From the NCBI GenBank assembly GCA_035625725.1, contig DASPPB010000026.1, positions 1-64,000 of the forward strand: 64,000 nucleotides of DNA. The letters are read 5' to 3'. Shown here one piece after another: positions 26,021 through 34,741 of this stretch (position 1 is the stretch's first letter; each line of letters begins with the position of its first letter). Source of the DNA: GJ-E10 sp035625725. Lineage in GTDB: Bacteria; Pseudomonadota; Gammaproteobacteria; Burkholderiales; Burkholderiaceae_F. A model generated the notes under the pieces. The model was given only the letters and a program-made list of their open reading frames with translations. It was not told the origin of the DNA and ran no database searches. Position numbers and translations under genes: made by a program.

Positions 26021-28006
26021 ATGATCTATTTTGTAACCGGGGCGAGCGGTTTTATTGGCAAACGACTGGTGCGCAACCTGCTGGCGCGCGACGGCGCCAC
26101 CGTCTATTTTTTGATGCGGGAGGCGAACGCCGAGCGGGTGGAGCAGCTGCGCCGCTACTGGGGCGCGGACGCGCGGCGGGCCATTGCCGTCCAGGGGGAC
26201 CTAAACGAGCCCGCGATCTGTGCGTCAAGCGACGATGCCAGGTCACTCGAAGGGCGCGTCGACCATGTATTTCACCTCGGGGCAATCTACGCCCTCGAGG
26301 CGGATCCCGAGCTCGAAATGCGCACGAACATCGAGGGCACTCGCAATGTCGTGCGTTTTGCGGAGCGAATCCGCGCCAAGCGTTTCCATCATGTGAGTTC
26401 GATCGCCGCGGCCGGACTCTACGAGGGCGTGTTTCGGGAAGACATGTTCGAGGAGGCGGAAAACCTCGACCATCCGTACTTTGCCAGCAAACATGAATCG
26501 GAGAAGGTCGTTCGCAGCGAATGCAAGGTCGCCTGGCGTGTCTATCGGCCGGGCATCGTTGTCGGCGACTCTCGCGACGGGGAGATGGATAAGATCGATG
26601 GGCCGTATTATTTTTTCAAGCTCATCCAGAAGGTGCGCCGGCTGCTGCCCCCTTGGATGCCGAGCATCGGCCTGGAGGGCGGACGAATCAACCTCGTTCC
26701 GGTCGATTTTGTGGCGCGCGCTCTGGATCACATCGCCCACTTAGACGGACAAGACGGCAGATGCTTCCATCTGACCGATCCGCATCCCAGAAGGGTTGGC
26801 GACATACTGAACATTTTTGCGCGAGCGGCCCACGCGCCAGAAATGACGCTGCGCCTGAACGCGGCCCTTCTGAACCTTATACCGCAAGGCGTCGTGCGCA
26901 GCCTGATGGCGCTCACCGCCGTGCAACGAGTGCGGGAGGCGATTCTGAAGGATTTGGGGTTGCCGGAGGGCATTTTTTTATTTATCAATTACCCCACACG
27001 CTTTGACTGTCGCGATGCCGAACATCTTCTAAAACCCGCCGGTATCTGCGTTCCGCCGCTCGAAAATTACGCATGGCGGCTTTGGGACTACTGGGAGCGT
27101 CACCTCGATCCGGAGCTTTTTGTCGATCGTTCCTTGCGCGGCCGCGTGGGGCGCCGCGTCGTGCTCATTACGGGAGGCTCCTCGGGCATTGGACTGGCCA
27201 CGGCGCTAAAGCTTGCCGCAGCGGGTGCGGTCACGGTCGTTGCCGCGCGGGACCCTGAAAAACTCCAGGCCGCACAGCAAGACGCCGCTCGCCAGGGCGT
27301 GCAGCTCATCACCCGTCCTGCGGATATCACGGATCCAGCTCAGTGCGAGGCGCTCGTGCGGTGGATCGAGGAGGAACTCGGAGGGGTCGATATTCTCGTA
27401 AATAACGCGGGGCGGTCGATTCGTCGCGGCATCGAAAATTCCTACGATCGCTTTCACGATTTTGAGCGCACCATGCAGGTGAACTATTTCGGCGCGCTTC
27501 GGGTCACGATGGCGGTGTTGCCGGGGATGGTCAGAAAGCGAAGTGGACACGTCGTCAACATATCGTCCATCGGGACGTTGACCAACCTTCCGCGGTTTTC
27601 TGCCTATCTGGCGTCGAAGGCGGCGCTCGAGATGTGGACCCGGTGCGCAGCGGCTGAATTTCTCGATCGAGGCGTACAGTTCACGACGATCAACATGCCG
27701 CTAGTGCGCACCCCGATGATTGCCCCGACAAAATTCTACGAACAGGTGCCCACGCTCAGTCCGGAAGAGGCCGCCGACTTCGTTGTCGATGCCGTCATTC
27801 GGCGCCCGGTGCGGATTGCAACACGGCTGGGGATTTTCGGGCAGTTTTCTAACACGGTCTCCCCGCGCCTTACGCAGGTCGTGATGAATACCAGCTTTCG
27901 AATGTTCCCGGAATCGGCGGCGGCCCGAGGCGAGGCGGCTGGGGCCGAGAGGCCAACGGCGGATCAGATCGCATTTGCGCAATTGATGCGCGGAATGCAC
28001 CTCTAG
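26021..28006 (+). CDS. Two-domain alcohol-forming fatty acyl-CoA reductase, 661 aa
   Basis: The N-terminal domain is an extended SDR of the thioester-reductase type: GASGFIG (residues 7-13), HVSSIAA and the YFASK active site near residue 153, ending around residue 350. The C-terminal domain is a classical SDR: ITGGSSGIG near 384, NNAGRS, and the YLASK active site near 528. This order and the length match the Marinobacter-type bifunctional enzyme (Maqu_2507 class) that reduces acyl-CoA to aldehyde and then to alcohol with NADPH. The ATG at 26021 follows GGAGCGG. With the wax ester synthase gene 3 kb away it supplies the alcohol moiety of wax esters. It shares an intergenic FNR-type box with the phasin gene. 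Confidence 0.9.
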   Translation: MIYFVTGASGFIGKRLVRNLLARDGATVYFLMREANAERVEQLRRYWGADARRAIAVQGDLNEPAICASSDDARSLEGRVDHVFHLGAIYALEADPELEMRTNIEGTRNVVRFAERIRAKRFHHVSSIAAAGLYEGVFREDMFEEAENLDHPYFASKHESEKVVRSECKVAWRVYRPGIVVGDSRDGEMDKIDGPYYFFKLIQKVRRLLPPWMPSIGLEGGRINLVPVDFVARALDHIAHLDGQDGRCFHLTDPHPRRVGDILNIFARAAHAPEMTLRLNAALLNLIPQGVVRSLMALTAVQRVREAILKDLGLPEGIFLFINYPTRFDCRDAEHLLKPAGICVPPLENYAWRLWDYWERHLDPELFVDRSLRGRVGRRVVLITGGSSGIGLATALKLAAAGAVTVVAARDPEKLQAAQQDAARQGVQLITRPADITDPAQCEALVRWIEEELGGVDILVNNAGRSIRRGIENSYDRFHDFERTMQVNYFGALRVTMAVLPGMVRKRSGHVVNISSIGTLTNLPRFSAYLASKAALEMWTRCAAAEFLDRGVQFTTINMPLVRTPMIAPTKFYEQVPTLSPEEAADFVVDAVIRRPVRIATRLGIFGQFSNTVSPRLTQVVMNTSFRMFPESAAARGEAAGAERPTADQIAFAQLMRGMHL

Positions 28007-28056
28007 CAGACGCGCACGGGCAAGCTGCGCCGGTCGGACCTACGCCTGGCTGTCGC

Positions 28057-28968
28057 TCACGAATACGATCCGAGCGCGAGTTCGTCTTCCAGACAAGCCA
28101 AGACACGTGGCGAAAACACCATTGCCATGTGACCCAGACCATCGAGAACGATGTCTTGCGCGCCATCGATGCGACTTGTCTCCGCGGGCGCAAGAATCTC
28201 ATCGTCCCGCGTCCAGATGCTGACAATGGGGATCGGCACGGGCCGCAGAGTCAGTGCCCGGAGCCAAGCGCTGTCGGGCCGCATTTCACGGGCGTTTGCG
28301 CCTATTCCAAGGCGCGCCACATGGGTACCGTGCATCGGCGCGGCCAGCATTACGAGTTTGGCCACACGCGCGGCGCCGTACTTGCGCAAATAGGCGAGAG
28401 ATATCAGGCCGCCCATGGAGTGGGTGACGAGCACGACGCGCGTGCGGCCTGTCGCTTGAACCAGCTCCTCGATCCGCTCATCGAGTCGCGCCGCCAATTG
28501 ATCGATACCGGCACGTGGAGGCTCCAGGTTCACGGTGGCGACCGCGAGCCGTCTTTTCCGAAATTCTCGGCGCATCCACCACCAGAGACCGCGGTTGCAC
28601 ATATAACCGTGCACAAGTAAAAGGGGGGCATGCCCCGGGGCAACACTTGGGACCCTCTCCCGGCCCATCCACCAGCGCTCGAAGGGCTGAAACACGAAAA
28701 AAACGGCGAACAGGGCGAGCACTTCTTTGGCGCTGCACCGCCAAGAGGGTCGACTTGCGCCGCGCCGAGGAGGGCACCGCGCGGCCGCGTAACCGCGTAC
28801 GAACGCGTAGCCGGCGGCCACACCGCATGCGTTCAGGAATACAAATGCGGTGCAGGCGGACAAGGCGACAGCGCCCGTCAATGCGCCGTTGCCAACAAGG
28901 AATACCATCAACAGGAGCAGGAGGAGCACTTGCAGAGCTGTTATGGCAATAAGCGTTCGGGAAACCAT
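28057..28968 (-). CDS. Membrane-anchored alpha/beta-hydrolase (lipase-like), 303 aa
   Basis: Two hydrophobic segments open the protein (LIAITALQVLLLLLLMVFLV and GAVALSACTAFVFLNACGVAA, about residues 5-50), and a third may follow (LALFAVFFVFQPF). The hydrolase domain has LLLVHGYMCNRGLWWW with the oxyanion HG, the nucleophile elbow THSMGG, Asp in WTRDDEIL and His in LDGLGHMAM, a complete triad. It resembles triacylglycerol lipases/EstA-type membrane esterases. The ATG at 28968 is preferred over the upstream open frame because the membrane segment begins right after it. It is convergent with the acyl-CoA reductase gene and divergent from fadD. Confidence 0.83.
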   Translation of the reverse strand: MVSRTLIAITALQVLLLLLLMVFLVGNGALTGAVALSACTAFVFLNACGVAAGYAFVRGYAAARCPPRRGASRPSWRCSAKEVLALFAVFFVFQPFERWWMGRERVPSVAPGHAPLLLVHGYMCNRGLWWWMRREFRKRRLAVATVNLEPPRAGIDQLAARLDERIEELVQATGRTRVVLVTHSMGGLISLAYLRKYGAARVAKLVMLAAPMHGTHVARLGIGANAREMRPDSAWLRALTLRPVPIPIVSIWTRDDEILAPAETSRIDGAQDIVLDGLGHMAMVFSPRVLACLEDELALGSYS

Positions 28969-29100
28969 CAGACGGCCATTCTTCGAGTGCTCCCGAAACG
29001 CGGCTTTGATGTCGCCGTTGGCTCCTGGAGGAGAAAGACGCAAAAGCGAAATACCCTCCTGCGCGCCGGTAGGGATATAAAGGAGAGGCGGCGCTGCGAC

Positions 29101-29114
29101 GTGACGTACGTCAA
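29101..29114. promoter_or_regulatory. FNR/CRP-type palindrome upstream of fadD
   Basis: GTGACGTACGTCAA contains the perfect 12-base palindrome TGACGTACGTCA and differs from TTGAC-N4-GTCAA only in the first base. Its centre is about 77 bases before the fadD ATG, close to the distances seen for the boxes upstream of phasin and universal stress genes. Confidence 0.45.
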
Positions 29115-29183
29115 AGCGGAGCGATCGTGGCGCGATACAGTGACGACGTCTGGTTGACGAGTTTGTGTCCCTAGGTGACGCCC

Positions 29184-30863
29184 ATGGACCGCATCTGGCT
29201 TCCGAAATACCCGGCCGGCGTGCCAAGCGACGTCGACCTTGCGGCGTACCGTAGTGTCTGCGATGTGTTTGAGGAGAGCACCGCAAAGTTCGGTCAACGG
29301 GCGGCGTTCATAAACCAGGGATCGACGATCAGCTACTCCGAGATGGATCGGCTGACGCGCAATTTCGCGGCCTTTCTGCAGACCGAATTGAAGCAGACGC
29401 GAGGTGCACGCGTCGCGCTGATGCTGCCTAATGTCTTGCAGTACCCCGTCGCACTTTTTGGCGTCTTGCGCGCGGGCTGCGCGGCGGTGAATTGCAACCC
29501 GCTTTACACGCCGCGAGAGTTGCGGCATCAACTCGCGGATTCCGGAGCCGAAGTTATCGTGGTTCTGGAAAATTTTGCCTGGGTTGTCGAGCAGGTCGTC
29601 GCTTCGACGAACGTAAAGCATGTGGTGGTGACCGGGGTCGGGGATCTGCTGAAATTTCCGATGGGATTGCTGGTCAATTCTGTCGTGAAATATGCCAAGC
29701 GGCTCGTGCCGAAATGGCATCTGCCCGGCGCCATCCGCATGACAAGTGCGCTGCGGTCGGGAGAAAGCCGGCCGTTTGAGCGTGTGCCCCTTGGCGCGAG
29801 CGATCTCGCGTTTTTGCAATACACCGGTGGCACGACTGGGGTGCCAAAGGGTGCGATGCTGACACACGGAAATATCATCGCAAATTTGCAACAGGCCCAC
29901 GCTTGGCTCCGCCCGGTCCTTGAGGAGGGACGCGAAACGGTTGTTACCGCACTGCCTCTTTATCACGTGTTCGCGGTGACTGCGAATTGCATGCTTTTTT
30001 TGAAAATCGGGGCGTCGAACCTGTTGATTACAAACCCGAGAGACATTCCGGGTTTCGTGAAGGAACTGGCGCGGCACAGGGTGACGGCAATCACCGGCGT
30101 CAATACCTTGTTTAACGCGCTGCTGGCAAATCCGGAATTCGCCAAGCTGGACTTTACGCCGTTGCGAGTCGCGGTAGCGGGGGGAATGGCGGTTCAAAAA
30201 GCCGTGGCGGAGAAGTGGAAGCAGATCACCCGCCGGGCCCTGATCGAGGGCTACGGACTTACGGAAACTTCGCCCTTCGTCGCTTGCAATCCCTTGGATC
30301 TTTCGGAGTACAACGGTTCGGTCGGTTTGCCCTTTCCCTCGACCGAAATCGCGATTCGGGACGAAGAAGACCGCGATGTGGCAATTGGGGAAGTGGGCGA
30401 GCTCTGCGTACGAGGACCACAGGTGATGCGCGGCTATTGGAACAAACCCGCAGAAACCGCGAAAGTGATGACATCCGATGGTTTTTTGCGCACAGGCGAT
30501 CTGGCCACCATTGACCAGGGCGGATTTGTGCGGATCGTTGATCGCAAGAAAGACATGATCATCGTCTCGGGGTTCAAGGTGTTTCCGAACGAACTGGAGG
30601 ACGTGCTGGCAATGTGTCCGGGCGTTCACGAAGCAGCGGCTTTCGGCGTGCCGGACGCCACCTCGGGACAGGCGGTGCGGGTTGCCGTGGTGAAAAAAGA
30701 TCCGGCGCTAACGGCGCAGGACGTGATCCGGCACTGCAGGGAGCACCTGACGGCATACAAGGTGCCACGGCTGGTGGAATTTCGCGACGAACTGCCTAAG
30801 TCGCCGATCGGCAAGGTTCTTCGCAGAGTGTTAAGTGAGATGAGTTCGCAGGCAGCAGGCTGA
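29184..30863 (+). CDS. fadD: Long-chain-fatty-acid-CoA ligase, 559 aa
   Basis: This is an AMP-forming acyl-CoA synthetase of the canonical FadD type. The P-loop is YTGGTTGVPKGAMLTHGN, the acyl-adenylate motif GYGLTETSP, then GWLRTG-like FLRTGDLATIDQGGFVRIVDRKKDMIIVSGFKVFPNELE, and the catalytic Lys in SPIGKVLRR near the C-terminus. The start reads MDRIWLPKYPAGVPSDVDL, as in FadD proteins. GTG 29175 and ATG 29184 are both in frame; ATG is favoured by the TAGGTGA placed 8 bases before it. It feeds beta-oxidation or, in this context, reduction and wax ester synthesis. A CRP/FNR-like palindrome lies about 77 bases upstream. Confidence 0.92.
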   Translation: MDRIWLPKYPAGVPSDVDLAAYRSVCDVFEESTAKFGQRAAFINQGSTISYSEMDRLTRNFAAFLQTELKQTRGARVALMLPNVLQYPVALFGVLRAGCAAVNCNPLYTPRELRHQLADSGAEVIVVLENFAWVVEQVVASTNVKHVVVTGVGDLLKFPMGLLVNSVVKYAKRLVPKWHLPGAIRMTSALRSGESRPFERVPLGASDLAFLQYTGGTTGVPKGAMLTHGNIIANLQQAHAWLRPVLEEGRETVVTALPLYHVFAVTANCMLFLKIGASNLLITNPRDIPGFVKELARHRVTAITGVNTLFNALLANPEFAKLDFTPLRVAVAGGMAVQKAVAEKWKQITRRALIEGYGLTETSPFVACNPLDLSEYNGSVGLPFPSTEIAIRDEEDRDVAIGEVGELCVRGPQVMRGYWNKPAETAKVMTSDGFLRTGDLATIDQGGFVRIVDRKKDMIIVSGFKVFPNELEDVLAMCPGVHEAAAFGVPDATSGQAVRVAVVKKDPALTAQDVIRHCREHLTAYKVPRLVEFRDELPKSPIGKVLRRVLSEMSSQAAG

Positions 30864-30976
30864 ACGCAATCCGGCTGAGCGTCTGTGAGCCTCCATGGCA
30901 GGGTCAACGCGGCGCAACAGCGAAACGTCGGGACTTGTCCTGAAAAATGCCCGACCAGGCCGCTCGCACGGGAGGT

Positions 30977-31684
30977 TTACGCGTCTAGCAAACGGTCATC
31001 CCCGGCAAACAGGGCGTTGAGTAACCGGCGCTCTCGGCCGACCACCAGGTGCAGAAACTCCTCGGCACCATTCATTTTTACGAACGCCGTATAACCGCGC
31101 TGCAGAAAATCTTGCAGCTCACCCAAGCCTGCGAGATGCGCCGGCCAGTACATCATCGACAGCGTGGTCCCAATAAGCGGCTGATGCACGAGACGGTCGA
31201 GCGCGTGCCCCACATCGTCGATGATGGAGATCTGGCGCTCCCGATCGGCACGGCGGCCGACTTTGCGGTAGGCGTCCGCATAAATTGCGCCGTCGATATT
31301 GCTCGGCTTATCGCCGAGCACTTTGGCCATCGCAAAATCGAGTTCTTCCGACAATGCTTCGAGTTCGATTGCTTCGGACACGATTTCCATGCCCGCCGCC
31401 GGAAGCACGCGATTCATGGTCGGCGCAACCCGACGTACGTTGGCGTCGAGTTTGGTCAGATCCTCGGACCCATAGAGATCGCTCAGAAAGAAAGCGGCGG
31501 CCAGACCCATGCGCGGGCTCGCGAGCAAATCCGCATGGGTGCGCGCCAATCGCGCTGCCTGCCAACCGCGCAGCTGCTGGCGGCTCGCCTCGAGTTTGGG
31601 GTCCGCCGCGGCGGCCTCGCGCAGCGCAGCAGCGCGGTCAAGGTGGTACAGCAATCGTGCCACCGACTCTGCGGGCTTTCTCAT
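30977..31684 (-). CDS. FFLEELY-motif-type protein of unknown function, 235 aa
   Basis: The helical protein contains LLASPRMGLAAAFFLSDLYGSEDLTKLD, close to the FFLEELY motif that names a family of uncharacterised proteins mainly from betaproteobacteria and related groups. Other family-like parts are EAIELEALSEELDFAM and a C-terminal LLNALFAGDDRLLDA. No signal peptide or membrane segment is visible. The ATG at 31684 gives the expected N-terminus (MRKPAESVARLLYHLDRAAAL). It lies downstream of ftsH on the same strand, about 110 bases after it. The family assignment rests on my memory of the motif. Confidence 0.75.
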   Translation of the reverse strand: MRKPAESVARLLYHLDRAAALREAAAADPKLEASRQQLRGWQAARLARTHADLLASPRMGLAAAFFLSDLYGSEDLTKLDANVRRVAPTMNRVLPAAGMEIVSEAIELEALSEELDFAMAKVLGDKPSNIDGAIYADAYRKVGRRADRERQISIIDDVGHALDRLVHQPLIGTTLSMMYWPAHLAGLGELQDFLQRGYTAFVKMNGAEEFLHLVVGRERRLLNALFAGDDRLLDA

Positions 31685-31793
31685 CAGAGCTCGGTTCCGA
31701 CGGGCCGGGAAAGGCCTAGCCCTGCGACGGTACCGGCAAACGTCATGAGCGGGCGCTTTCAAGAGGCGGCGCAACGCCGCGATGGTAGGCCAT

Positions 31794-33614
31794 TTACGTC
31801 GACGGTTCGGCGACGAGCGCCTTTAGCTCTTCGTCGGCAAGCGTCTCCTTCTCGAGCAGCCGTTTTGCACCACGCTCGAGGATAGAGCGTCGATCAGTGA
31901 GTATCTGCAGGCTCTTGGCGAACGCCGCATCCACAAGCGCCCGTGTGGCCAGATCGATTTCGCGGGCGGTCTGTTCTGAGTAGCGTTGCGACCGGGAGGG
32001 CCCTAACTCCTCGATTTCGAGAAAATTCGGCCGATCCTGGTCGTAGACGATGGGTCCGAGCGTGTTATCCATGCCGTAGCGCGCCACGATGCTGCGCGCG
32101 ATCTGCGTGGCCTTGACCAAGTCGTCGGCCGCCCCGGTCGAGAGCTCACTGAAGACGAGCTGCTCCGCGGCACGCCCCCCAAGCAAGACCGCCATCTTGT
32201 TTTCCAGCTCGGTACGGGTCATAAGGTACCGATCTTCTATGGGACGCTGCAGCGTGTAACCAAGGGCGCCGACGCCGCGGGGAATGATGGAGACCTTCTG
32301 CACAGGATCTTGTCCGGGTAGCGCGCTCGCTACCAGCGCATGGCCCATCTCGTGGTGCGCGACCACGGCCCTCTCGGTCGGGTTTAGCAGGCGACTGCGC
32401 TTCTCCAGCCCGGCAACGATGCGCTCTATCGCGGCCGTGAAGTCGTCCATGCCGATGGCGCGGTGTTCGCGCCGTGTGGCCTGCAGCGCCGCCTCGTTGA
32501 CCAGATTTGCCAGATCGGCGCCACTGAATCCGGGCGTGAGCGCCGCGATCTTGTCAAGATCGAGTCCCGGTTCCAGGGTCACTTTTTTCGCGTGGACCCG
32601 CAGGATCTGGACTCGCCCGATCCGGTCGGGTCGGTCGACGAGCACCTGTCGATCAAAGCGGCCCGCGCGCAGCAATGCCGGGTCAAGAATCTCCGGCCGG
32701 TTGGTCGCTGCGAGCAACACCAAACCCGATCGCGGGTCAAAACCGTCGAGTTCCGCCAATAGCTGATTTAGCGTCTGCTCCTTTTCGTCGTGGCCGCCGA
32801 ATCCTCCATACCCTCCGCGAACACGCCCGAGCGCATCGATCTCATCGATGAAGATGATCGCGGGCGCCTGCTTGCGCGCTTCCTCGAACAAGTCGCGCAC
32901 CCGCGCCGCCCCGACGCCGACGAACATCTCGACAAATTCCGACCCATTGATGGAAAAAAAAGCAACACCGGCTTCCCCCGCGACTGCGCGCGCAAGCAAA
33001 GTTTTACCTGTGCCGGGTGGCCCGACGAGCAAGACTCCCTTGGGTATGCGCGCGCCAAGGCGCCCGTATCGGGCTGGGTCTTTGAGAAATCCCACGACCT
33101 CCCGCAACTCCTCCTTCGCCTCATCGACGCCCGCGACGTCTTCAAAGGTGACCTTGACGTCCGTCTCAACGTAAACTTTTGCTTTGCTCTTCCCGATTGA
33201 CAGAAGACTCGCGCCCATGCCGCCCCTTTGTTGCAGCCGGCGGACCAAAAAGAACCAGATTCCGAAAAAAACAAGGGCGGGCACGATCCAGCTAAGCAGG
33301 TCGCGCAGAAAGGTGTTTTCGACGATACCGGAGAATTTAACTTTGTATTGGTCCAGGTCGTGCGCCAATTCCGGGTCGACGCGAGTGGTCACGAACTGTT
33401 TGCGGCCGTCTGGCAGGGGCGTTTTCAGCGAGCCCCGGATGAGATTGGAAGTGATTGCGATGTCTTCCACGTTGCCGGCTTTCAGCTGTTCCATGAAATC
33501 GCTGTATGCCATCGGCTCCGTGGAGCGGTACTGCATCCACGCCTGCTGCAACATAAGGACGGCAAAAAAAGCGAATATCAAGTAGACGATGTTGAACGAG
33601 ATCTTTTTTTGCAT
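31794..33614 (-). CDS. ftsH: ATP-dependent zinc metalloprotease FtsH, 606 aa
   Basis: This membrane-anchored AAA+ protease degrades unassembled membrane proteins and regulators. Two N-terminal membrane segments (IVYLIFAFFAVLMLQQAW and LLSWIVPALVFFGIWFFLV) flank a periplasmic domain of about 80 residues. The AAA domain has Walker A GPPGTGKT, Walker B IIFIDEIDA, the pore FVGVGA, and the second region of homology TNRPEILDPALLRAGRFDR. The zinc site is HEMGH, where most FtsH have HEAGH, and a third-ligand Asp is in STGAADDL. The C-terminus has a coiled-coil end. The ATG at 33614 gives the usual MQKK start. The context (hibernation factor, universal stress protein) suggests a second, stress-linked copy, but that cannot be tested in this window. 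Confidence 0.95.
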   Translation of the reverse strand: MQKKISFNIVYLIFAFFAVLMLQQAWMQYRSTEPMAYSDFMEQLKAGNVEDIAITSNLIRGSLKTPLPDGRKQFVTTRVDPELAHDLDQYKVKFSGIVENTFLRDLLSWIVPALVFFGIWFFLVRRLQQRGGMGASLLSIGKSKAKVYVETDVKVTFEDVAGVDEAKEELREVVGFLKDPARYGRLGARIPKGVLLVGPPGTGKTLLARAVAGEAGVAFFSINGSEFVEMFVGVGAARVRDLFEEARKQAPAIIFIDEIDALGRVRGGYGGFGGHDEKEQTLNQLLAELDGFDPRSGLVLLAATNRPEILDPALLRAGRFDRQVLVDRPDRIGRVQILRVHAKKVTLEPGLDLDKIAALTPGFSGADLANLVNEAALQATRREHRAIGMDDFTAAIERIVAGLEKRSRLLNPTERAVVAHHEMGHALVASALPGQDPVQKVSIIPRGVGALGYTLQRPIEDRYLMTRTELENKMAVLLGGRAAEQLVFSELSTGAADDLVKATQIARSIVARYGMDNTLGPIVYDQDRPNFLEIEELGPSRSQRYSEQTAREIDLATRALVDAAFAKSLQILTDRRSILERGAKRLLEKETLADEELKALVAEPST

Positions 33615-34140
33615 AACGAAACCCGTCGACAGCGGAAATGAGACCAGGGCCAGGTCCGAGCATGATAGCGAGTCAGCGCAGGCGTGCGACGGGGCCTCTT
33701 TGGTCTTTCCTCGCGCCGGGGAGGCGGTCGAGGACGCCAAAGGTCGCCGGGCCGCGCACCGAAGCGTGCGCGAGCCCACAGGGACCGTTACCCAAAGGGG
33801 GGGTCGGCGGGCGCGATCGGGTTTCCCGGGGCGCTCGCTTGCCGCGGACGTCGACAGGGGCGGCTGCGACTTACCCGGTACGTTCGGTCGGTGGCATCGA
33901 TCCCGGCGTTTCGATCTCGGACAGAGCTCGGGCATGACGGAAATCAAGCGTCGTAGTAGTGACCCCCGTCGTTCGGGGCTATCCTATTCGTCTGAGAATT
34001 GACCCGGACCGAGGCAAGGCCCACTGCGTGCTGTAGGGGCGCGCGTCGGCTCGTGGCGTGGCATACAAACTGGTCGATGCTGCGCGATGCGCCGCGCCAA
34101 ATCGTCCAACCGGATCGTGAAGCCTTGAAGGGGTATGACC
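33615..34140. other. Divergent region between ftsH and the hibernation-factor gene
   Basis: No gene is supported. It contains a half-site TTGAC near 34000 but no full FNR-type box. Promoters for both flanking genes should lie here; none is clear by eye. The GAAGGGG ribosome binding site for the gene at 34141 is at its right end. Confidence 0.45.
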
Positions 34141-34683
34141 ATGAAAATCCCGTTAGTTGTGGCCGTACGCGGTTTTGAGCACTCCGAGGCGCTTGAAGCG
34201 GCCGTTCGCGAACATGCTCGAAAGCTTGAATTGTTTCACTCAAACGTGACGAGTTGCCGCGTGCATGTCGAGCAATTTGGCAAACATCACCACCAGGGGC
34301 GTCAATTCACGGTGCGGATCGACGTGCGCGTACCTGGCAAGGAAATTGTGGTCTCACGCGATCACCACGAGGACGTCTACGTTGCGTTGCGCGACGCGTT
34401 TGACTCGGCGAGGCGCCAAATCGAGGACACGGTTCGCGAGCATCGGGGCCAGGTGAAGGTGCACGAAGACGTCCATGAGGGCAAGATCGCGCGACTACTT
34501 CCGGATGAGGGCTACGGATTCATAAGTACGGAAGACGATCGCGAACTGTATTTCAGTCGCGAAAACGTCGTGCATCCCTTGTTCGAACACTTGGAAGTCG
34601 GCATGTCCGTCCGGTTTATCGAGGACGTGGGCGCTGAAGGGCCCCAGGCAAAGCGGGTCAGTGCGGGCGGGCACGAGGGTTAG
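34141..34683 (+). CDS. Ribosome hibernation factor fused to a cold-shock domain, 180 aa
   Basis: Residues 1 to about 100 form an HPF/RaiA domain (strand IPLVVAVRGFEHSEALEAAV, helix, then CRVHVEQFGKHHHQGRQFTVRIDVRVPGKEIVVSR and a second long helix DVYVALRDAFDSARRQIED). HPF domains bind the 30S decoding site and stop translation in stationary phase. From about residue 112 an OB-fold cold-shock-like domain follows (GKIARLLPDEGYGFIS with the RNP1-like GYGFI, then FSRENV). The long-form HPF usually carries a dimerisation domain instead. ATG 34141 is preferred to ATG 34135 because AAGGGG lies 7 bases before it. It neighbours DHH, PRPP synthetase and universal stress genes. Confidence 0.88.
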   Translation: MKIPLVVAVRGFEHSEALEAAVREHARKLELFHSNVTSCRVHVEQFGKHHHQGRQFTVRIDVRVPGKEIVVSRDHHEDVYVALRDAFDSARRQIEDTVREHRGQVKVHEDVHEGKIARLLPDEGYGFISTEDDRELYFSRENVVHPLFEHLEVGMSVRFIEDVGAEGPQAKRVSAGGHEG

Positions 34684-34741
34684 CCGCGTTGGCGGTGTTG
34701 TCGGCTCGAACTTCCGCGAGCAAGTTCCGAGCGTGCCGCGA

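Noticed and set aside
28968..30629. 553-aa minus-strand frame
   Set aside because: Antisense to fadD, which has all ligase motifs.
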